Position numbers and translations under genes: made by a program. A model generated the notes under the pieces. That model was not told the DNA's origin. It was given only the letters and a program-made list of their open reading frames with translations, and ran no database searches. Below, one piece after another: positions 14,049 to 28,394 of a stretch of 64,000 nt of DNA (its first letter is position 1; every line of letters begins with the position of its first letter). This DNA comes from Panonychus citri (taxonomy: Eukaryota > Arthropoda > Arachnida > Trombidiformes > Tetranychidae): the NCBI RefSeq assembly GCF_014898815.1, contig NW_026515428.1, positions 868,001 to 932,000 of the forward strand, written 5' to 3'.

Positions 14049-17000
14049 TCTTCTCTTGAAGCAATTACTCTTTACGATGATTATGATGATAATGATGATA
14101 TGATGACGAGAAGTGGGAGGATAAGGTGACTAAAGAGAGAGACAATTTTTTCAATTATCTGACAACAACAAAAGGTTATAGTAGATTCGTAGTAATTGTA
14201 ACAGTAACAAAACCAACATCTTATTTACCTGGTTAGCAAAAATTAGATATCAATTGGTTAGAGATGAGAAAAGGTAGCAAAAAGATGACTGTGAGAGAGA
14301 ATAGTGGGAGAAGGAGAGAGAGAGAGTAAAGGTAAAAGCATAAAAAGGTTAGAAAAGGATGATGATAATGATGAACATAAAGAAAGGAAAGAAAGGAGAG
14401 AAAGAGAGAGATGAAGATTAGGGTGGCAGGGAAAACGAAAGGTAAAGGTGAGGATGACGGTTAAAGTGGTGAATGAGAGATGAAGAGGAAGATAAAGAGA
14501 GAGGCCAATTAAATGGCTGGCGACACCGATAGGTTACATTACAATGGCGAAACTTGTTTAACTTAAGATATAATATGTACATTCAACTGACAACTTTTCT
14601 TATCCTTATCTCACTCCTTCTTCCTTTTCTCTCTCTCTCTTATCATCATCATCATTTTCATCTTCTTACCTTTGTGTAACCCTTTCCACCTCTCTCTCTT
14701 TCTCTCTCCCTCTCTTGCTCTACACAAAAAGGTAGATTCTTGTGTTGGTCAAGAAAAAAGGAGATAATCTCTATTCTTTGTTATAATCAAACCTTTTCCC
14801 TTTCAATGGTCACTATACCTTCAAGAATTGACTAGATTACTGTTAAGTTGATGAGAATGATAATTTCTCACTGAATGATAACCTTTTGCATCCTTGTTGT
14901 TTGTTGTTGCTTTTCTGCTGTTTTTGCTATTGACCAGTTTTTTTCTTCTTGCTGACCGATGAAGAAGCAACTGATCAGACTAAAGGGTCAAGCGAGATAT
15001 ATAGCTTAAAGTTAATCCTTTTTGTTGAAATGAATTGACCAAAAAAGCATTTGAAAAAATTGAGAATGAGATGATTTTTCAATTTACTCAATGGACTAAG
15101 TTGTTTTCTTGCTTTTTACCTTTTCACTTGACCATCACCACATCTCATATTGTCCAGTTTCTAAAGTCTCATTGATATATAATTGGAAAAGTTTTTTTTC
15201 TCTCATTACAATTTATGTTTTTTTCACTTTTCATACACAACAATTGTCTCTTTCTCTCTCTCTCTCTCACTGTCTTGTGCAAGACTGACCACTGGCCTTT
15301 GCTTGACCAGTAGCGGGAGGAATGAGGGAGACTTTGTAGTGGGAGAAAAAAATGTTTGATAACTTTATTAGTTTCACTTTGTCAAAGCTCACAGTCAGTA
15401 AATCAATTTGAATGGTTAATTAATTGGTCATCAATCAAAGTAACATTAATTTTCAATTACCAGGATTTGGTCAGTTGTAGTCTAGTTGATTAGTTAAGGT
15501 TATATCTTATTAATAGTTGAACAATTGAATAGCTTATGAATTGTGTGGTGAGTCTCTGTGTGTCTTTTACCTTTGGTGTGTATTATTCATTTTACATCAG
15601 CAAAAAAAAAGGATTAACTTTAATCCATAATCTGAAAGGATTTAACTTGGGTTTAGTCTTGTAATGATGATCATTTTTGCTCCAATTGGTTTAACATTGA
15701 TATTTATATCATTTGATATATTTTGATTCACATTTTTTTCTTGTTGTTGTCCACTAAACTTTGTGTATGTTGCAATCATGCATATTTGCACGAGGATGGA
15801 CAGATAGTGGACAATAACAACAAAAAGTAGGTATTTATGTAAATCCATACATTTTTGACCGAGAAACTTTTCTCCATCATCAAGGGAATTCATGAATTTT
15901 ACTCTCTCTCTCTCTCTCGATGTCTTATCCTTCATCTCTCTCTCTCTTTCTTTCTTGCTTGACCAGTGGGTAAATTGACACTTCGAGTGTCTCTCTCTCT
16001 CTCTCTTTCTTGCTTTCCCTGTGGTAAAATCTCATCGTGACCAATCAACGTGATCATCACCTTCCACCACAACTTGAAAGAGGAAGAAGTTACTGAGAGA
16101 GAGATAAAGTGAGTGTGTAACTTGACCGGAACCTCTAATCAACTGTCCACTCTGACACCACTTAAGCAGCAAAAAAAAAATGTCTCCACCTCATTACCGT
16201 TACAGTGATTTATGATTGAAGTGATTAGCATGTTATTGAACAAATGATTTACTTGATTACAGGAAACAAAGAGCAAATAAATGATCAAATTATAAACAAA
16301 ACAAACTTTTCATTTTCAACTACATTTGATATTTTTGGGTTTGTGTCTTTCAATGAAGTTTAGACAACATGAAAACTCATTGCAATTGACAGTTAACATG
16401 AATGAATCAACTTGAAAAGTTTACATCAATGATAATCTTAATTTTAGTATTTCTTTTACATCTCGAATGACTTTTTTGTCACTTTTCAGATGATGATGAT
16501 GATGATTTGATTCACGCATCATCGTCATCTTCCTCTTCATCTTCATCTGCATCCTCATCATCTGAGTAACCCAAATAGACTTATTTTTTCACGTGCTCAT
16601 TGATTTCTAACTTTACCTTGACTCTTATAGATTAAACTTTTTTTTTATTCATTCGGAGTTTACATGAAATGATTAGTTAATTGTCTTTATTGATTTAGAT
16701 TGAGTTTCGATTTTTACAATTTCCTGAATGTTTCATGATTGACTCACATTGATTTGACTCAGCATTTGGGTTTGTCAAAGTTGATTGTTAATTGTTACCA
16801 ATTTTTTTTTCTTAAAGTAACAATTAGGTTAATCGTTTTAATCATTAGTGTTTTTTTTATACTCTATCAATAAATCAGTAGGGAATTTTAAATGTTTAAT
16901 ATTATCATGAGAGATTGGGAACTCTTTTGTTTATCATTGAATATTTGTATCATCATTCATTCACAGCATCAGTTGATTACCTAAATACAATTAATCATGA

Positions 17001-17320
17001 GAAGCACATTGACAAATCGTTTTTGATTAACATCAAATTGTTGTAGAAGCGTGAAAAATAACAAGATACTTCAATTATCATCATTAACTAATAGTAGTAA
17101 CATTAGACATTGACCTTCAGGTCATAATAAGTCCAATAGTAGATGCATCATCATCATCATCATCATCATTATGTAATCGCATCCACAAAATCAACCTTAA
17201 ATTGTTTAACAATTTACTAAATGAATGAACCGTGAGAGTGATGATGAATCTATTGCAATAAAAAAAAAGTGATGAGGATGAGCAAAAATTAGATGAAATT
17301 TTCAATCTATTGATAAAATC

Positions 17321-17358
<38 letters not shown>

Positions 17359-18405
17359 GGATGATATAAATAATTATTAGTCGATTGAGTAATTGCTCTT
17401 GTTATGGTTATTATATTATGTCTATGGATTTTTTTATTGTATGGTTACAATTAATTTTCCAAATGAAAGTTAAAAAGCCGTAGCACTTGAAGATTGGCCT
17501 TAAACACGAGCTCTGGAAATGTAGGTTAGTTGAAGAGAAGAAGATGTGAAGATGATGCTCTATGAATAGGATGATGAGGATGAGCCTCTTGATGTTCTGA
17601 GGATGATTCTTTTTTTGTTTTTCATCTTGATGATCAATGAAGAAATAGACAGTGAGAGAGATGGAAAAGTCGGAGGATGAAGATGAAGATGATGATGATG
17701 AAACTGAAGAAAAAGCAAAATCCTCAAAACTATGAGTTGGATTGATCAATAAGTACCTTTGAATAACTTGGAAGATAATAAAATTTTTTTTTTCATCTTC
17801 TTCCCTCTTTATCATCAATTCAATTTGAAATAATTATCATTTTACCATGATGATGATGATGACGATTTAAATGATTCAGTTTAACTTTTCTACTTTATTT
17901 CAAAAGGACTCTTCATTTTTCATCATCATCTCTTTTTTTTATGAAAAGAAAGCAAAATAAAATGAAAAGGAAGATGATGATGATGATGATAAAGTATATA
18001 ATATCTCTTGCAACTCTCCCCTTGTAAAAAAAGGTAAGATGAAGATGAGGCTAAAACCAATCCTCAAAATGTTAGTTTATTCACGAAATGAGTTTGTTAT
18101 TAGTCCAGGTATTAGGTACATGATATCCTTTACCTTGTCAATACAAATTAATTGACCTTTAACAACTCACTGGACTCTCTCTCTCTCCCTTGTTACCTTC
18201 AATTTTGCTCACCTTAGAATTGCATTTGAACAAGTAAATATATGTGTATGCAAATGGTAATGATAAGTATGCATTTATATTTCTATCTGAATATTGAACA
18301 GATAAAATAATGTGAATATTTTGTTTTTTTTTCTTCGGGAAAATGAATAATATTACAAATGAATGGTTTTTACTCTTCCTCACCACAATCATCATCATCC
18401 AGGGT

Positions 18406-18463
<58 letters not shown>

Positions 18464-21400
18464 TTTCCGTCTCATAGTGAAATTAATTAGTCCAAAATGG
18501 CAACTAATCTTCTTATTATAAGCTCCATCATTGGGTAGACATTGGCTTCTATACTCTGGTAATATCAATGTGATATAATGTTGTATGAATGGTAAATGAT
18601 GCTGATGATGTTGTATTAATAAGGATGATGTTTTTGTTGGCCTGTAAGGTTTTTCAGATGCAAATGGTTGTTGATGATGATTATTATGGTGATGGAGATG
18701 ATGGGGTTGCTTGGTTGCTTGGAATCAACTTTGAAAACCCTGTATAATTGCTGAGAGAGTGAGAGAGATGGAGATAAAGACATCCACGAGATTATCTTCT
18801 CAATACAAATGATTCGCTTTTATCATTTTTTTTTCTCTCTCTCTTTCTCCTCTTTTTCTTCTGATTATCTTCCAATTTGTTTCTCTTCTCACTCATTATG
18901 ATGAGATAAAAGTAAATCATCATTGTGTCTATGTATCACCCTTACTATTGTTTATCCTCATCATTGTTAATCTTATGCTCTCTCTCTCTCTCTCGATTCC
19001 ACCTTCATTCATTACTTATTCATTTGATTATCAGAAAAATAAAAAGCTCAATGCATTTTACATGATGATGATTATGATATACTTGAAATTATCTGATGCA
19101 AAAATATTGCATTGATATATTTTTTTGTTGTTGCTGCTGCTGTTCAATTGAAACATGATACATGTATATGCACACGATGATGATGAAGATGATACAATCA
19201 ATTACTATTATTGTATAACTAACCTTAGTATGAAATGATTATAAAAGTAGGGGGAAAATGCTTGTTATCATGATGGACTTTGTTAATCCTTCAATAATCA
19301 GTCTATAGGATTTTATCCTCATCAACTTCATCTTTGTCTTTTGTTGGTTCATCCTCATCATTTTTCCCTGTTCTGTTTTGATACACTTTTGTATCTTAGG
19401 GACACATCATCCCATTGTGATACATTTCTCTCTCTCTCTCGATTCCACCTTCATTCATTACTTATTCATTTGATTATCAGAAAAATAAAAAGCTCAATGC
19501 ATTTTACATGATGATGATTATGATATACTTGAAATTATCTGATGCAAAAATATTGCATTGATATATTTTTTTGTTGTTGCTGCTGCTGTTCAATTGAAAC
19601 ATGATACATGTATATGCACACGATGATGATGAAGATGATACAATCAATTACTATTATTGTATAACTAACCTTAGTATGAAATGATTATAAAAGTAGGGGG
19701 AAAATGCTTGTTATCATGATGGACTTTGTTAATCCTTCAATAATCAGTCTATAGGATTTTATCCTCATCAACTTCATCTTTGTCTTTTGTTGGTTCATCC
19801 TCATCATTTTTCCCTGTTCTGTTTTGATACACTTTTGTATCTTAGGGACACATCATCCCATTGTGATACATTTCTCTCTCTCTCTCTCTATCTGTGTGTT
19901 TATATGCTCGAAAATATCAACATCAGGATAAGTAAGCAAGAGAATGGTGAAGGAAAAATGATGAAGGAAATCATTATGATGATGGAAAATATTATAACCA
20001 ACATGTTATTCATCTTTTTGCACAATTAGAGAGGTGGAGGTGGGATGATGATGAGAGAGAGATTGTTGACTGGAGAGAGAGAGAGAGATGATGATGATGA
20101 AGAATCTGTAAGAACCTGAAGTGATGAAGATAAACAAGAAAAAGAAAAATGGATGATAAAAGAGATCGGAAGTAATTTAACACTCAATATAAAAAACGAG
20201 AGATGAGGATGAGAAGAGGAAGAAAAATTATATTTCATGAAAGATGCTGATGAGTAATTGAGATGAATTATTTTCTATATTGATTTATATTGAAATGATA
20301 GGAGAAAATGATGATAATGTTGATCATCATGAAAGAATAAGATGAAAAAAATGAACCGAAACTGAATTGAGTAGAATCATGAAAAAAAGTTGAAAAGAGT
20401 AACAAGATTTTTTTTTTGCTTCGTGATGATAATGATTATGTTTCAATGGCTTTGAATGAGAAAATGAAAATGAAAAAGAAAAGAGAAAAAAATTATCATG
20501 ATAATTTTCATATCCCAGAATTTGTTCTCTCTCATTAATCAGCTGATTTCTATATTTGCAAAACAATTGCACTTTGATAGAGACAAAAGACATTTATTGC
20601 TAATTTGTCTGAATGGTTTTCGATTCATTTTCATAATTGATAATCATATACACTTATCATGGTCATTCCAAGGTTTTATCATGAAAGTGTTATGATATTG
20701 TTCAGATAAACGAATCGTTTTCTTGATAAATTGTTACATTTTTTTTACTTGTTCCCAAATTAATCCGTTTTATCTGTATAAGATGATGACGAAGAGAAAA
20801 GATGTAAAAAAAGAAAACATGACAAATGCAATACACTGAATAGAGAAAGAGAAAAAGTGAGTGAGTGAGTGAGAGATAAGATAGAGAAATGATGATAAAG
20901 ATGATGAAGATAATGATTGTGGCGCAGGGAAAAGATTGAAGAAACCTTGAAGTTTGCAATTGCAACACTTGCATTTGCTATTCCAAGGCTTTTGCATCTT
21001 CATCATCTTTTTTTTTGCAAAGTCCAAGCAAGGATAAAGATAATGATGATGATGGTGATGATGGTGATCAAAAACTGCAAGAAAAAAAAGATACAAGAAT
21101 AAAAAAAAAGCACTAAACTCAGGTGAAAAATGAAGTTAAGTGAAATTTATTTCTGCAAAAGTGTGAAAATGTCTGAACAAATTGCAATATAAAAGGAGGC
21201 ATGAGAGGCATCACTGTTTCCACCATTGAATTTCAATTTTTACAGGTAGAAAAAAAAACAAGGTGAAACAGGTAAATAAAAATCAAGGTAAAAAAATGAC
21301 AAAAATTTTATGCGATTTTTAAATCTCTATCTTTCTCTTTTTTGTTGTTTGCTGCATCTTTAGATGATGCTAAAGATGATGAAGATAACGACGATGAGGA

Positions 21401-21559
21401 TGATGATCAGTATAGACTTTTGAACGATAAAAAAATACCTTGTGTTGACCCAACACAGAAAAACGATGGTCAAAGTGGTGGTTTAAAGGGAATTGATTTA
21501 TGATCTTCATCATCATCTTTCCTCTCATCCTCATCTTCATTTTCATCTTCATCTTGTTC

Positions 21560-21604
<45 letters not shown>

Positions 21605-21886
21605 ATTCCTTTTTTCATCTTCTCTTTTTTTTTACTAATCCTCTTGGTAATTTTTTTCCTTTCGCTTTTTTTTCTGTACATGATTATGATTCTTGTGTAT
21701 ACTGAATATGTGTGTATCTGTATGTGTATTTTTTTGCCCAATTTGATTTGGTTAAATGGTCAAATTAAATTAATTGTCATTAAATTTGATTACCTTCACA
21801 GGGAAGCTGAGGATCAAATGGTAATGAAGGAAACTCAAGGGCCTCTTAACTTTACCGCTGCGGAAAAGCAATGTATCGTTTCTTGA
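282..21886 (+). CDS. Ehbp1: EHBP1-like protein, C-terminal bMERB domain and CaaX box (5' part off window)
   Basis: Four exons are visible: 282-384, 6203-6276, 10763-10877 and 21802-21886. All have GT-AG borders and the codon phases join without a break (2/2, 1/1, 2/2, 1/stop), giving about 124 residues. The first exon contains EEERCIRKWFILVNKKN and LRRQMKLNIL, the second EKDLERCYKIL, the third DWEKTDAQRE and VEKRNELVHHLD, and the last ends in CIVS followed by TGA. This matches the bMERB domain at the C-terminus of EH-domain-binding protein 1, a helical domain that in the family binds Rab8/Rab10-type GTPases in endocytic recycling and actin-linked trafficking. The terminal CIVS fits a CaaX prenylation signal, and EHBP1 proteins are known to end this way. 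The C2 and calponin-homology parts expected upstream lie outside the window. MICAL-like proteins share bMERB, but the spacing and the CaaX end favour EHBP1. Confidence 0.9.
1915..1950. repeat. (GA)n microsatellite
   Basis: An uninterrupted GA dinucleotide run of about 36 bases in the first visible EHBP1 intron. Confidence 0.95.
2812..2858. repeat. (CT)n microsatellite
   Basis: A CT dinucleotide run of about 47 bases, one of the longest in this intron. Confidence 0.95.
3196..3235. repeat. (CT)n microsatellite
   Basis: An uninterrupted CT run of about 40 bases. Confidence 0.95.
3697..3737. repeat. (CT)n microsatellite
   Basis: An uninterrupted CT run of about 40 bases, with a short GA stretch just downstream. 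Confidence 0.95.
6277..10762 (+). other. EHBP1 intron, simple-repeat-rich
   Basis: A 4.5-kb intron with GA/CT tracts near 7450-7480, 8130 and 8560-8590, pyrimidine-rich stretches around 8750-8900, and AT-rich sequence elsewhere. I see no credible gene in it. Confidence 0.7.
18408..18462. repeat. (CT)n microsatellite
   Basis: A CT run of about 55 bases, one of the longest simple repeats in the window. Confidence 0.95.
18995..19440 (+). repeat. 446-bp tandem duplication, copy 1
   Basis: This unit begins at gattccaccttcattc, directly after a CT tract, and ends in another CT tract. It recurs immediately downstream at an offset of 446 bases. On reading the two copies side by side I see no mismatch. 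The duplication is bounded by CT microsatellite on both sides, so unequal exchange or replication slippage between CT tracts is a natural origin. An assembly duplication cannot be excluded. Confidence 0.93.
19441..19886 (+). repeat. 446-bp tandem duplication, copy 2
   Basis: The second head-to-tail copy of the unit at 18995-19440, again ending in a CT tract. It appears identical to copy 1. Confidence 0.93.
21564..21601. repeat. (CT)n microsatellite
   Basis: A CT run of about 38 bases, about 200 bases upstream of the last EHBP1 exon. Confidence 0.95.
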
Positions 21887-23939
21887 AGACGAATCATCAT
21901 CATCATCATCATCTCTTTCTCTTCCTTTTTCATCAAGATGATGATGAAGATGATAATCTGAATGGAGACAAAAAAAAATAAGAAAATAACAAAATTAAGA
22001 AGCTGAAACGAGGCACACACCCAATCAATAACATCATCATCATTAACATCATTAGACTATCATTAATGTGGATAATATTGGTTAATGGAAGATTATTATC
22101 AGGATGATGATTATTATCACCAGGATCGTCTTTATCTTCATCATCTTGATCATCATTTATCTTCAAGCAAGTAACGAAATGACCGAGATGAAGGTGAAAT
22201 TTGATCAATTTTTTTTTGTTTGCTCATTTGAAAAAGTTACGAAAACAACAACAACAAACAATCAATTAGTTGAAATGGTCTAGATAATCAATGGATTTTA
22301 GCATTTGTGAGTTTTTATCATGAATTTCAGGGTAACATTGATTGGGAAGATAAATGATGAATGATGATGATAAATTCTTGTAAACACAATTATCATGCAT
22401 TTGATTATTATTTACACAATACAATTGAGTTAAAGGTGAAAACGATTGTCACCTCAACCTTTTTACACAATCGACCATAGATATTTGTTTATTAACTGAA
22501 TATTTGGACGCTATTATTGTGATTATCGCCATTGGACTAGCGTGAAAATTGCTAAAGTAAACAAAAGTTTTTCTTTTCTTTATCATCATCATCAGTCTGT
22601 GTAATTTTTGTACATAGAGGAAGAGGATGAAGATGAGAAGAAAGAAGAGAGAGAGAGAGATAAATATACAAGAAGAACTCACTGAACAATCTGTGAATTT
22701 ACTCGGTGGAAGATGAGGATGATGAGCATTACTTTCAATTCCCACGAGATGATTTTCCATCCATAGGATTTTTCTAGTTGCTCTTTTTTTCTGGTATATT
22801 AATACTTCTTGGACTTTTATTTTTCTCTTGTTGCTTTTTGTTGTTTTTCTTTCACTTGTTAAAAGGTAATTTCATAATTGAATAGCTGTGTCCATCTTTT
22901 AGCTACAGAATTGACCCATTGTTGATGTTTATGCTCGTTGTTGTTGGTGATGATTTTTTCGTCGAGTGTCCCAATGTCAAATTGGAACGAGAAAAGAGAG
23001 AGAGAGGAAAATATCTTCCATGTCAATTCAGTTGATTGTCAGCTTAGTTAAAACTATCATAGAGATTGATATATATTTTCCAAGGTCCACAGAGATAATG
23101 ATAATACACTCTGACTGATGATGATGTTTTGTGATCTATGGTTGAATTTGTGTCAGGGTGAAGACGTTGACATGTTCGTTTGTCAACTATTACCTTGTTT
23201 TCCTCATTCCAATTCCTATTCTTTTTCTTCATCTCTTCTTCTTCTTCTTCTTCTTGCTCTTCTTCATCTTATCATCATCCTCTCTCTCTTTCTTCATCTT
23301 TATCTGTCTCTCTCTCTCACACACACAAAGTTATGAATATAATCAGTGCCTTCAGGCTTGGAAACATTTAGCTCACATTCCTTATCGTTACAACGTGATA
23401 TCATCTCAATCATGGTGATAATAAGTTGATGATTGCCTTTGAATTATCAACTTTACATTAGTTACATTCCAATAGCAATTTACCAGCAATCAGTTGATTT
23501 TAATTGCATTTTTATAAATATTTAATGTTTATCATTGTTTTCCATTCAATTATAATTACTAATTAGATCTCAATTCATTCAGTTAATTGTTCACTAATTA
23601 AATACTTAATATTTATGTTTCGTCATAACTTTTATTGTAACTTTGTTGTTGTTTTTTACTTCATTCATTGTCTGTCTTAGGTTTACAATCAAAACTTCAT
23701 TGTAACAATCAATTGATTATAATAATAAAATTTGTCCAATTTTCTCACTCTATCAGTTTACAATTGTTGATGTCGTCGTTGTTTTGTTGATTTAAATTGT
23801 GAAATTTAATCCGATCCGGTGACTTGTCTTTCTGTTATTGTTGTTTTACTATTGCTACTTCCGTTTCCGTCATATGCACACAAATGGGAGGAATAAGTTT
23901 TTTATCATAACATGTTACATATGTTAACTCAGATTTCAT

Positions 23940-23973
<34 letters not shown>

Positions 23974-26269
23974 AATTATCATCTTCCTCTTATTATCATT
24001 TTCCATGAGAGAGAGAGAGAGAGAGCAGGATAAGGATGATGAAGTTGTGGTGGTGTTGGTGGTGGTGGAGGCCAAGAGGGAGGAAGAAAGTAATTAATTG
24101 TCAAATTAGTTGATTAACCTTGTAACTAATTGATTAAGATTGATTTTAGTTAAAAATTAAGTAATTACATTGAAAACTTGATACTAATTGAATAACATTA
24201 ATTATATTGAAGAGATGGGGAGGTGATCAAGGGAGAGAGAGAGATGATGATGATAGTGGGAGAGGAGGGAATGAAGATGAGGTGTGGTGAAGAACGAGGT
24301 AAGTAAACTGGTTGGAATTACGTTTGATCCTCATGAAGATAAAGATGATGAGAAAAAGAGGAAATTTTCAACATTTTTCTCTCTCTTTCATCATCATCAT
24401 CATCACTTTGGACAGAAAGACAACCCACCTGTAAACAATGAGACCAGAGACATGATGATGAAAAGAAAGGTAAAAGGTAAGTAAAAATGGACAAACAAAC
24501 TGACCATTTAAACCAATTCGGATTCATAGGTAAACATGATGATGAAAAGTGACCAACATATAAAACTTTCATTGTATTAAAGTTAAGGTCAATTCGTTAC
24601 CTTTGAAAATAATATCTATTGATTTAAAACGGTCAATGAATTGATGATGATAATAACGATAATGGTGATGATGATAATCTGGATATTTGATAATAACAAT
24701 AAAAGAAGATGAAACAAAATAAAAAAAACTGTAATTGGGAAAAACAATAGATTGTTGTGACTGATTGAGATTAATTCAACTTAATTAACGGATTTAATTG
24801 ACTTTTCTAGTTTATTTTCATCCTTTAGTATTTATATCAACTCAGCATGAGGTCTAATGAATTAAAATTGAACAACAATCAACAACAATCAAATTGAAAG
24901 GTGAAAATAAATGTAACTCAAAACAAAGCTCCTTGTAAATGATAATGTTTTATTGTTACTTGATGATGATGATGAGGACCAAGATGATGATGATGATGAT
25001 GATGAGCTCTGTCCATGTCTATCAAAAAAAAAAGAGATGAGGATGATGATGAGGAAGAGAAGTAACTTTTTTTTTCTTCATCATTTATTTTGTTTTGTTT
25101 TTCATCCATCAACAAATAACTATTACCAAACTTTTGACAATCGTTAACGTTTTGTTGATGTTTAAATGTTTTCCTTGCTAAATTGTGTTTCCAATTTATC
25201 TTCATCATCATCCTCATCATTTTCATCTTCATCTTCATCTTCATCTCTCTCTCTCCCTGTAAATCACTAACTTATCATGTTATTGTTTTCAGGTCTCATT
25301 GAGTTTGAAATTAAGGTTTTAAGTTTCAAAACAAGTTAACACTTAAATATAAAGCAAACGTTGATTAACTTAATTGGTTTCAAAGGTAAAATAATATAAC
25401 TGATGATGATGATGATTAAGGTGATTGGATAACAAGTTAATCATTCATCTTGTTGATTAATTTATTTTTTTTACACTTAACCTTAAATTCAATTGTTTTT
25501 TTCCTTAATTGTTAGCGATTGCAATTAGTTGATTTCGTTTCATTTTCATTTTCAGGTTCCTCATTATTAACAATCATTTGTTTTTCATTTATACCAATTA
25601 GGTGAATAATTTGATTGCAACTGATTACTTTAATGAATTGTTTCTATTAATTATTTCACAATTAATCAATGTAACACTTAATCAATTACTCAAGGTTGTG
25701 TTAATTCAATTGTTTCCTTAAATTGTTAGGTAACTGATAATAAATTGTTGAAAATAACGTTGACTTGATTTTGGATTTGATTAAGATATTGATTTTTTTT
25801 TGTTTCTTCTGTTGATCAAATTGTTTAATTAACTTTCTAATTGCGTTTATCAAAGTTGATTAAATTTCATTTTCATTGACGATACTCATCACTCTTATCA
25901 TCATCATCATCATCATCATCAATTGTAAAATGATTAATCAACTGTTAATCAACAGCTAAATCTTAATCACGCAAACCTTTTTTTTTATCAACTTTTGAAT
26001 TGAAATAAACAATCAAAACAATGAAAGAAACAACCATTGAGATAATGATGATAATCAATATTATTTGGAAAAACAAAAACAAAAACTTGTAGCGTGATTA
26101 GTTAATTGTTGTTGTTTTATTTTAAAACAAAAGGTGATTAAGAGGCAAAGGTGATGATGAAGATGATGAAAAATGATGATGAAGATGATGAAGATGATAT
26201 TAAAAAGATATCAAGTTAATATCATTTCTTTGACTTCGTGGGAAGATGAACATGAGATTGCCATAGGTG

Positions 26270-26325
26270 ATGAAGATGAAGATGAAGATGAGGATGAGGA
26301 TGAGGATGAGGATGAGGATGAAGAC
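26270..26325 (+). repeat. GATGAA/GATGAG hexanucleotide minisatellite
   Basis: Tandem GATGAA then GATGAG units run for about 55 bases and in one frame would read as alternating Asp and Glu. It is a locally homogenised version of the GAT-rich sequence common in the window. Confidence 0.85.
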
Positions 26326-27819
26326 CAGGAAAAGTTTTTATCTTCATCACTTGTTGGGATTTTTCATCTTCATCTTTTTCTTCTGGTTGATTGAATGAAA
26401 TTGATGAACTTTTTTACTTTGTCTTCATCATCATCTTCAACTATATCAAAGATACAAATGTAATAATATTTAAAAAGCAATAACTTTTTCATCATCCTTT
26501 CTAGATGAAGATGAAGATGAGGATGCAAAAAGTTTTCGGTGAGAAATGTGAAAGATGCTTGAAAATGGGATGATAATTTCTGATGGTTTCTTTTTTTTAT
26601 AATGCAAACAATGATGATGATGATGATGATAATGATAATAATAATAATAATATGAAATCTAAAAAGTAAGTGAGTGTGAAAATGTTTGATAATATTTATA
26701 AGAAGAAGATGAAAGATGAGGATGATGATGATGATGTTATTTCATCATAATAAATGTTTTCTTTTCATATAAATATATACACACACACAAAAGGATAAAA
26801 AGTTAAAAATGATGATGATGAAAGATGATGAAGATGAGAAAGTAAAATGATCTCAATTATTGACACAATTGTGAAAGTGTCCTTATGAAAACGCCTCAGG
26901 GTAAAAGATGAGATTCATCTTACACCTACATTAGAACTTTTTTTTTCGCTTCATCTTCTATGAGCCTAAACATACACACTCTCACATTTATATACACACA
27001 TGCACACACGTTTTCAGCTTTATCTCCATCAGCATCCTCATCATGTTACCTTTTTATATACTTTTACTGTTTATTCATCAATGAAATGGTTAAGTTAAAA
27101 TTCATCTCATGGATGAGCAAGATTATAAAGGCGTGGTTTATGCATCAATTGTATCATCATTGCTCTTGGACTTTTAATGAAGATGAGGATGAGAGAGAGC
27201 GAAAGTGTGAAGATGTGTGGCTGATGAGCTGCACGCGCCAGAGATGATGAATACATCGTTTTTTTGTTCTTCATCTTCTCATCTTCATGTTACAATTTAA
27301 CCCTGAAAATGATGATTATGGTGATGAATTTGCATCATGATTAATACGCAGAAGCGATTCTGATGAATGAACTTTACCTACATGGAAAACCTGGTTGTTC
27401 AGTAAAATTGGAAACAATGGTAAGAAATAACAAGATGAAGATGATGAGGATGAGGAGGAAGATATGTGTTCTAGCTGAATAGAAAAAAAAGAGAATATTT
27501 TTTCGAACTGGAAAAGGAAGACAAAAGAAAAGAACCAGAAATAAAATGATGATGATGATGAGAAAGAAGAAGAAGAAGAAGCGTTTGGAATGGAAGCTCG
27601 AATTACCTTTAATACGCAAACGCTTTTAGTTCATTTCATCCTGATGATCATTTTCTCATCCTCATCTTCCTCCTCCCTCTCTTTTTCATCTATAAATGAA
27701 ATCCTCTTTTAAGGGTCACTCTATTTTCCAGGGAAAAAAAGAAAAACAATTTCATCATCAGCCCTTTATCTCCATCATCCTCATTATCTTTATCTTTCAT
27801 TTTCTCATCTTCTTGAGAC

Positions 27820-27857
<38 letters not shown>

Positions 27858-28354
27858 GGTAAGATCATAATGAAAAATGAAAAATTTTGTTTCATTATTA
27901 TTGTTAAATTGATCAATTGATTATCAATATCCTTTGGCACATTGTTTCAGCTTAATTTAGTTTGTGTGATCATTGAGGATCATCAAGATAATGATGATTT
28001 ATATTTATGATTAAGGGATGATAAGTGTTGATTGTTAACTTGATTATGTTATGTGATTTAGATACAATTTCAATGATGACGATTATGCCCTTTGATCCGA
28101 AAGTATCAATTTTCTGATTCGATACCTTCAATTTGTGATTAGATTATGTTAATCATTGAAACTGAATCTTCATGCTTTTTGAATAGCAAAAAAAAAATCA
28201 CAAGTTGAAACTTTTATCATGTTTATTTTTCATGAATGTTTATGACATGTCACATTGAAAGTTATCATATCGATATGTATATTCAGCTAATGATTCAATC
28301 TCTTCGAGATGATGATGAACAGGAAGTTAGACCAGGAAGTGAACATTGATTATC

Positions 28355-28394
<40 letters not shown>

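Larger units (their letters stand above)
10878..21801 (+). other. EHBP1 intron of 10.9 kb before the terminal exon
   Basis: This very long intron separates the last 28 codons, including the CaaX box, from the rest of the gene. It contains long GA/CT runs, GAT/ATC clusters and the 446-bp tandem duplication at 18995-19886. The open frames inside are translated microsatellites. Confidence 0.7.

Noticed and set aside
17411..17818. 135-codon minus-strand frame
   Set aside because: It lies in an EHBP1 intron and consists largely of translated GAT/ATC repeats; no domain is recognisable.
21370..21741. Open frames on both strands over a CT tract
   Set aside because: Arg-Glu and Leu-Ser runs are what GA/CT repeats encode; only the 21802-21886 part of the + frame is a real exon.
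24918..25244. Met/Lys/His-rich minus-strand frame
   Set aside because: It is a low-complexity reading of GAT/ATC clusters without conserved words.
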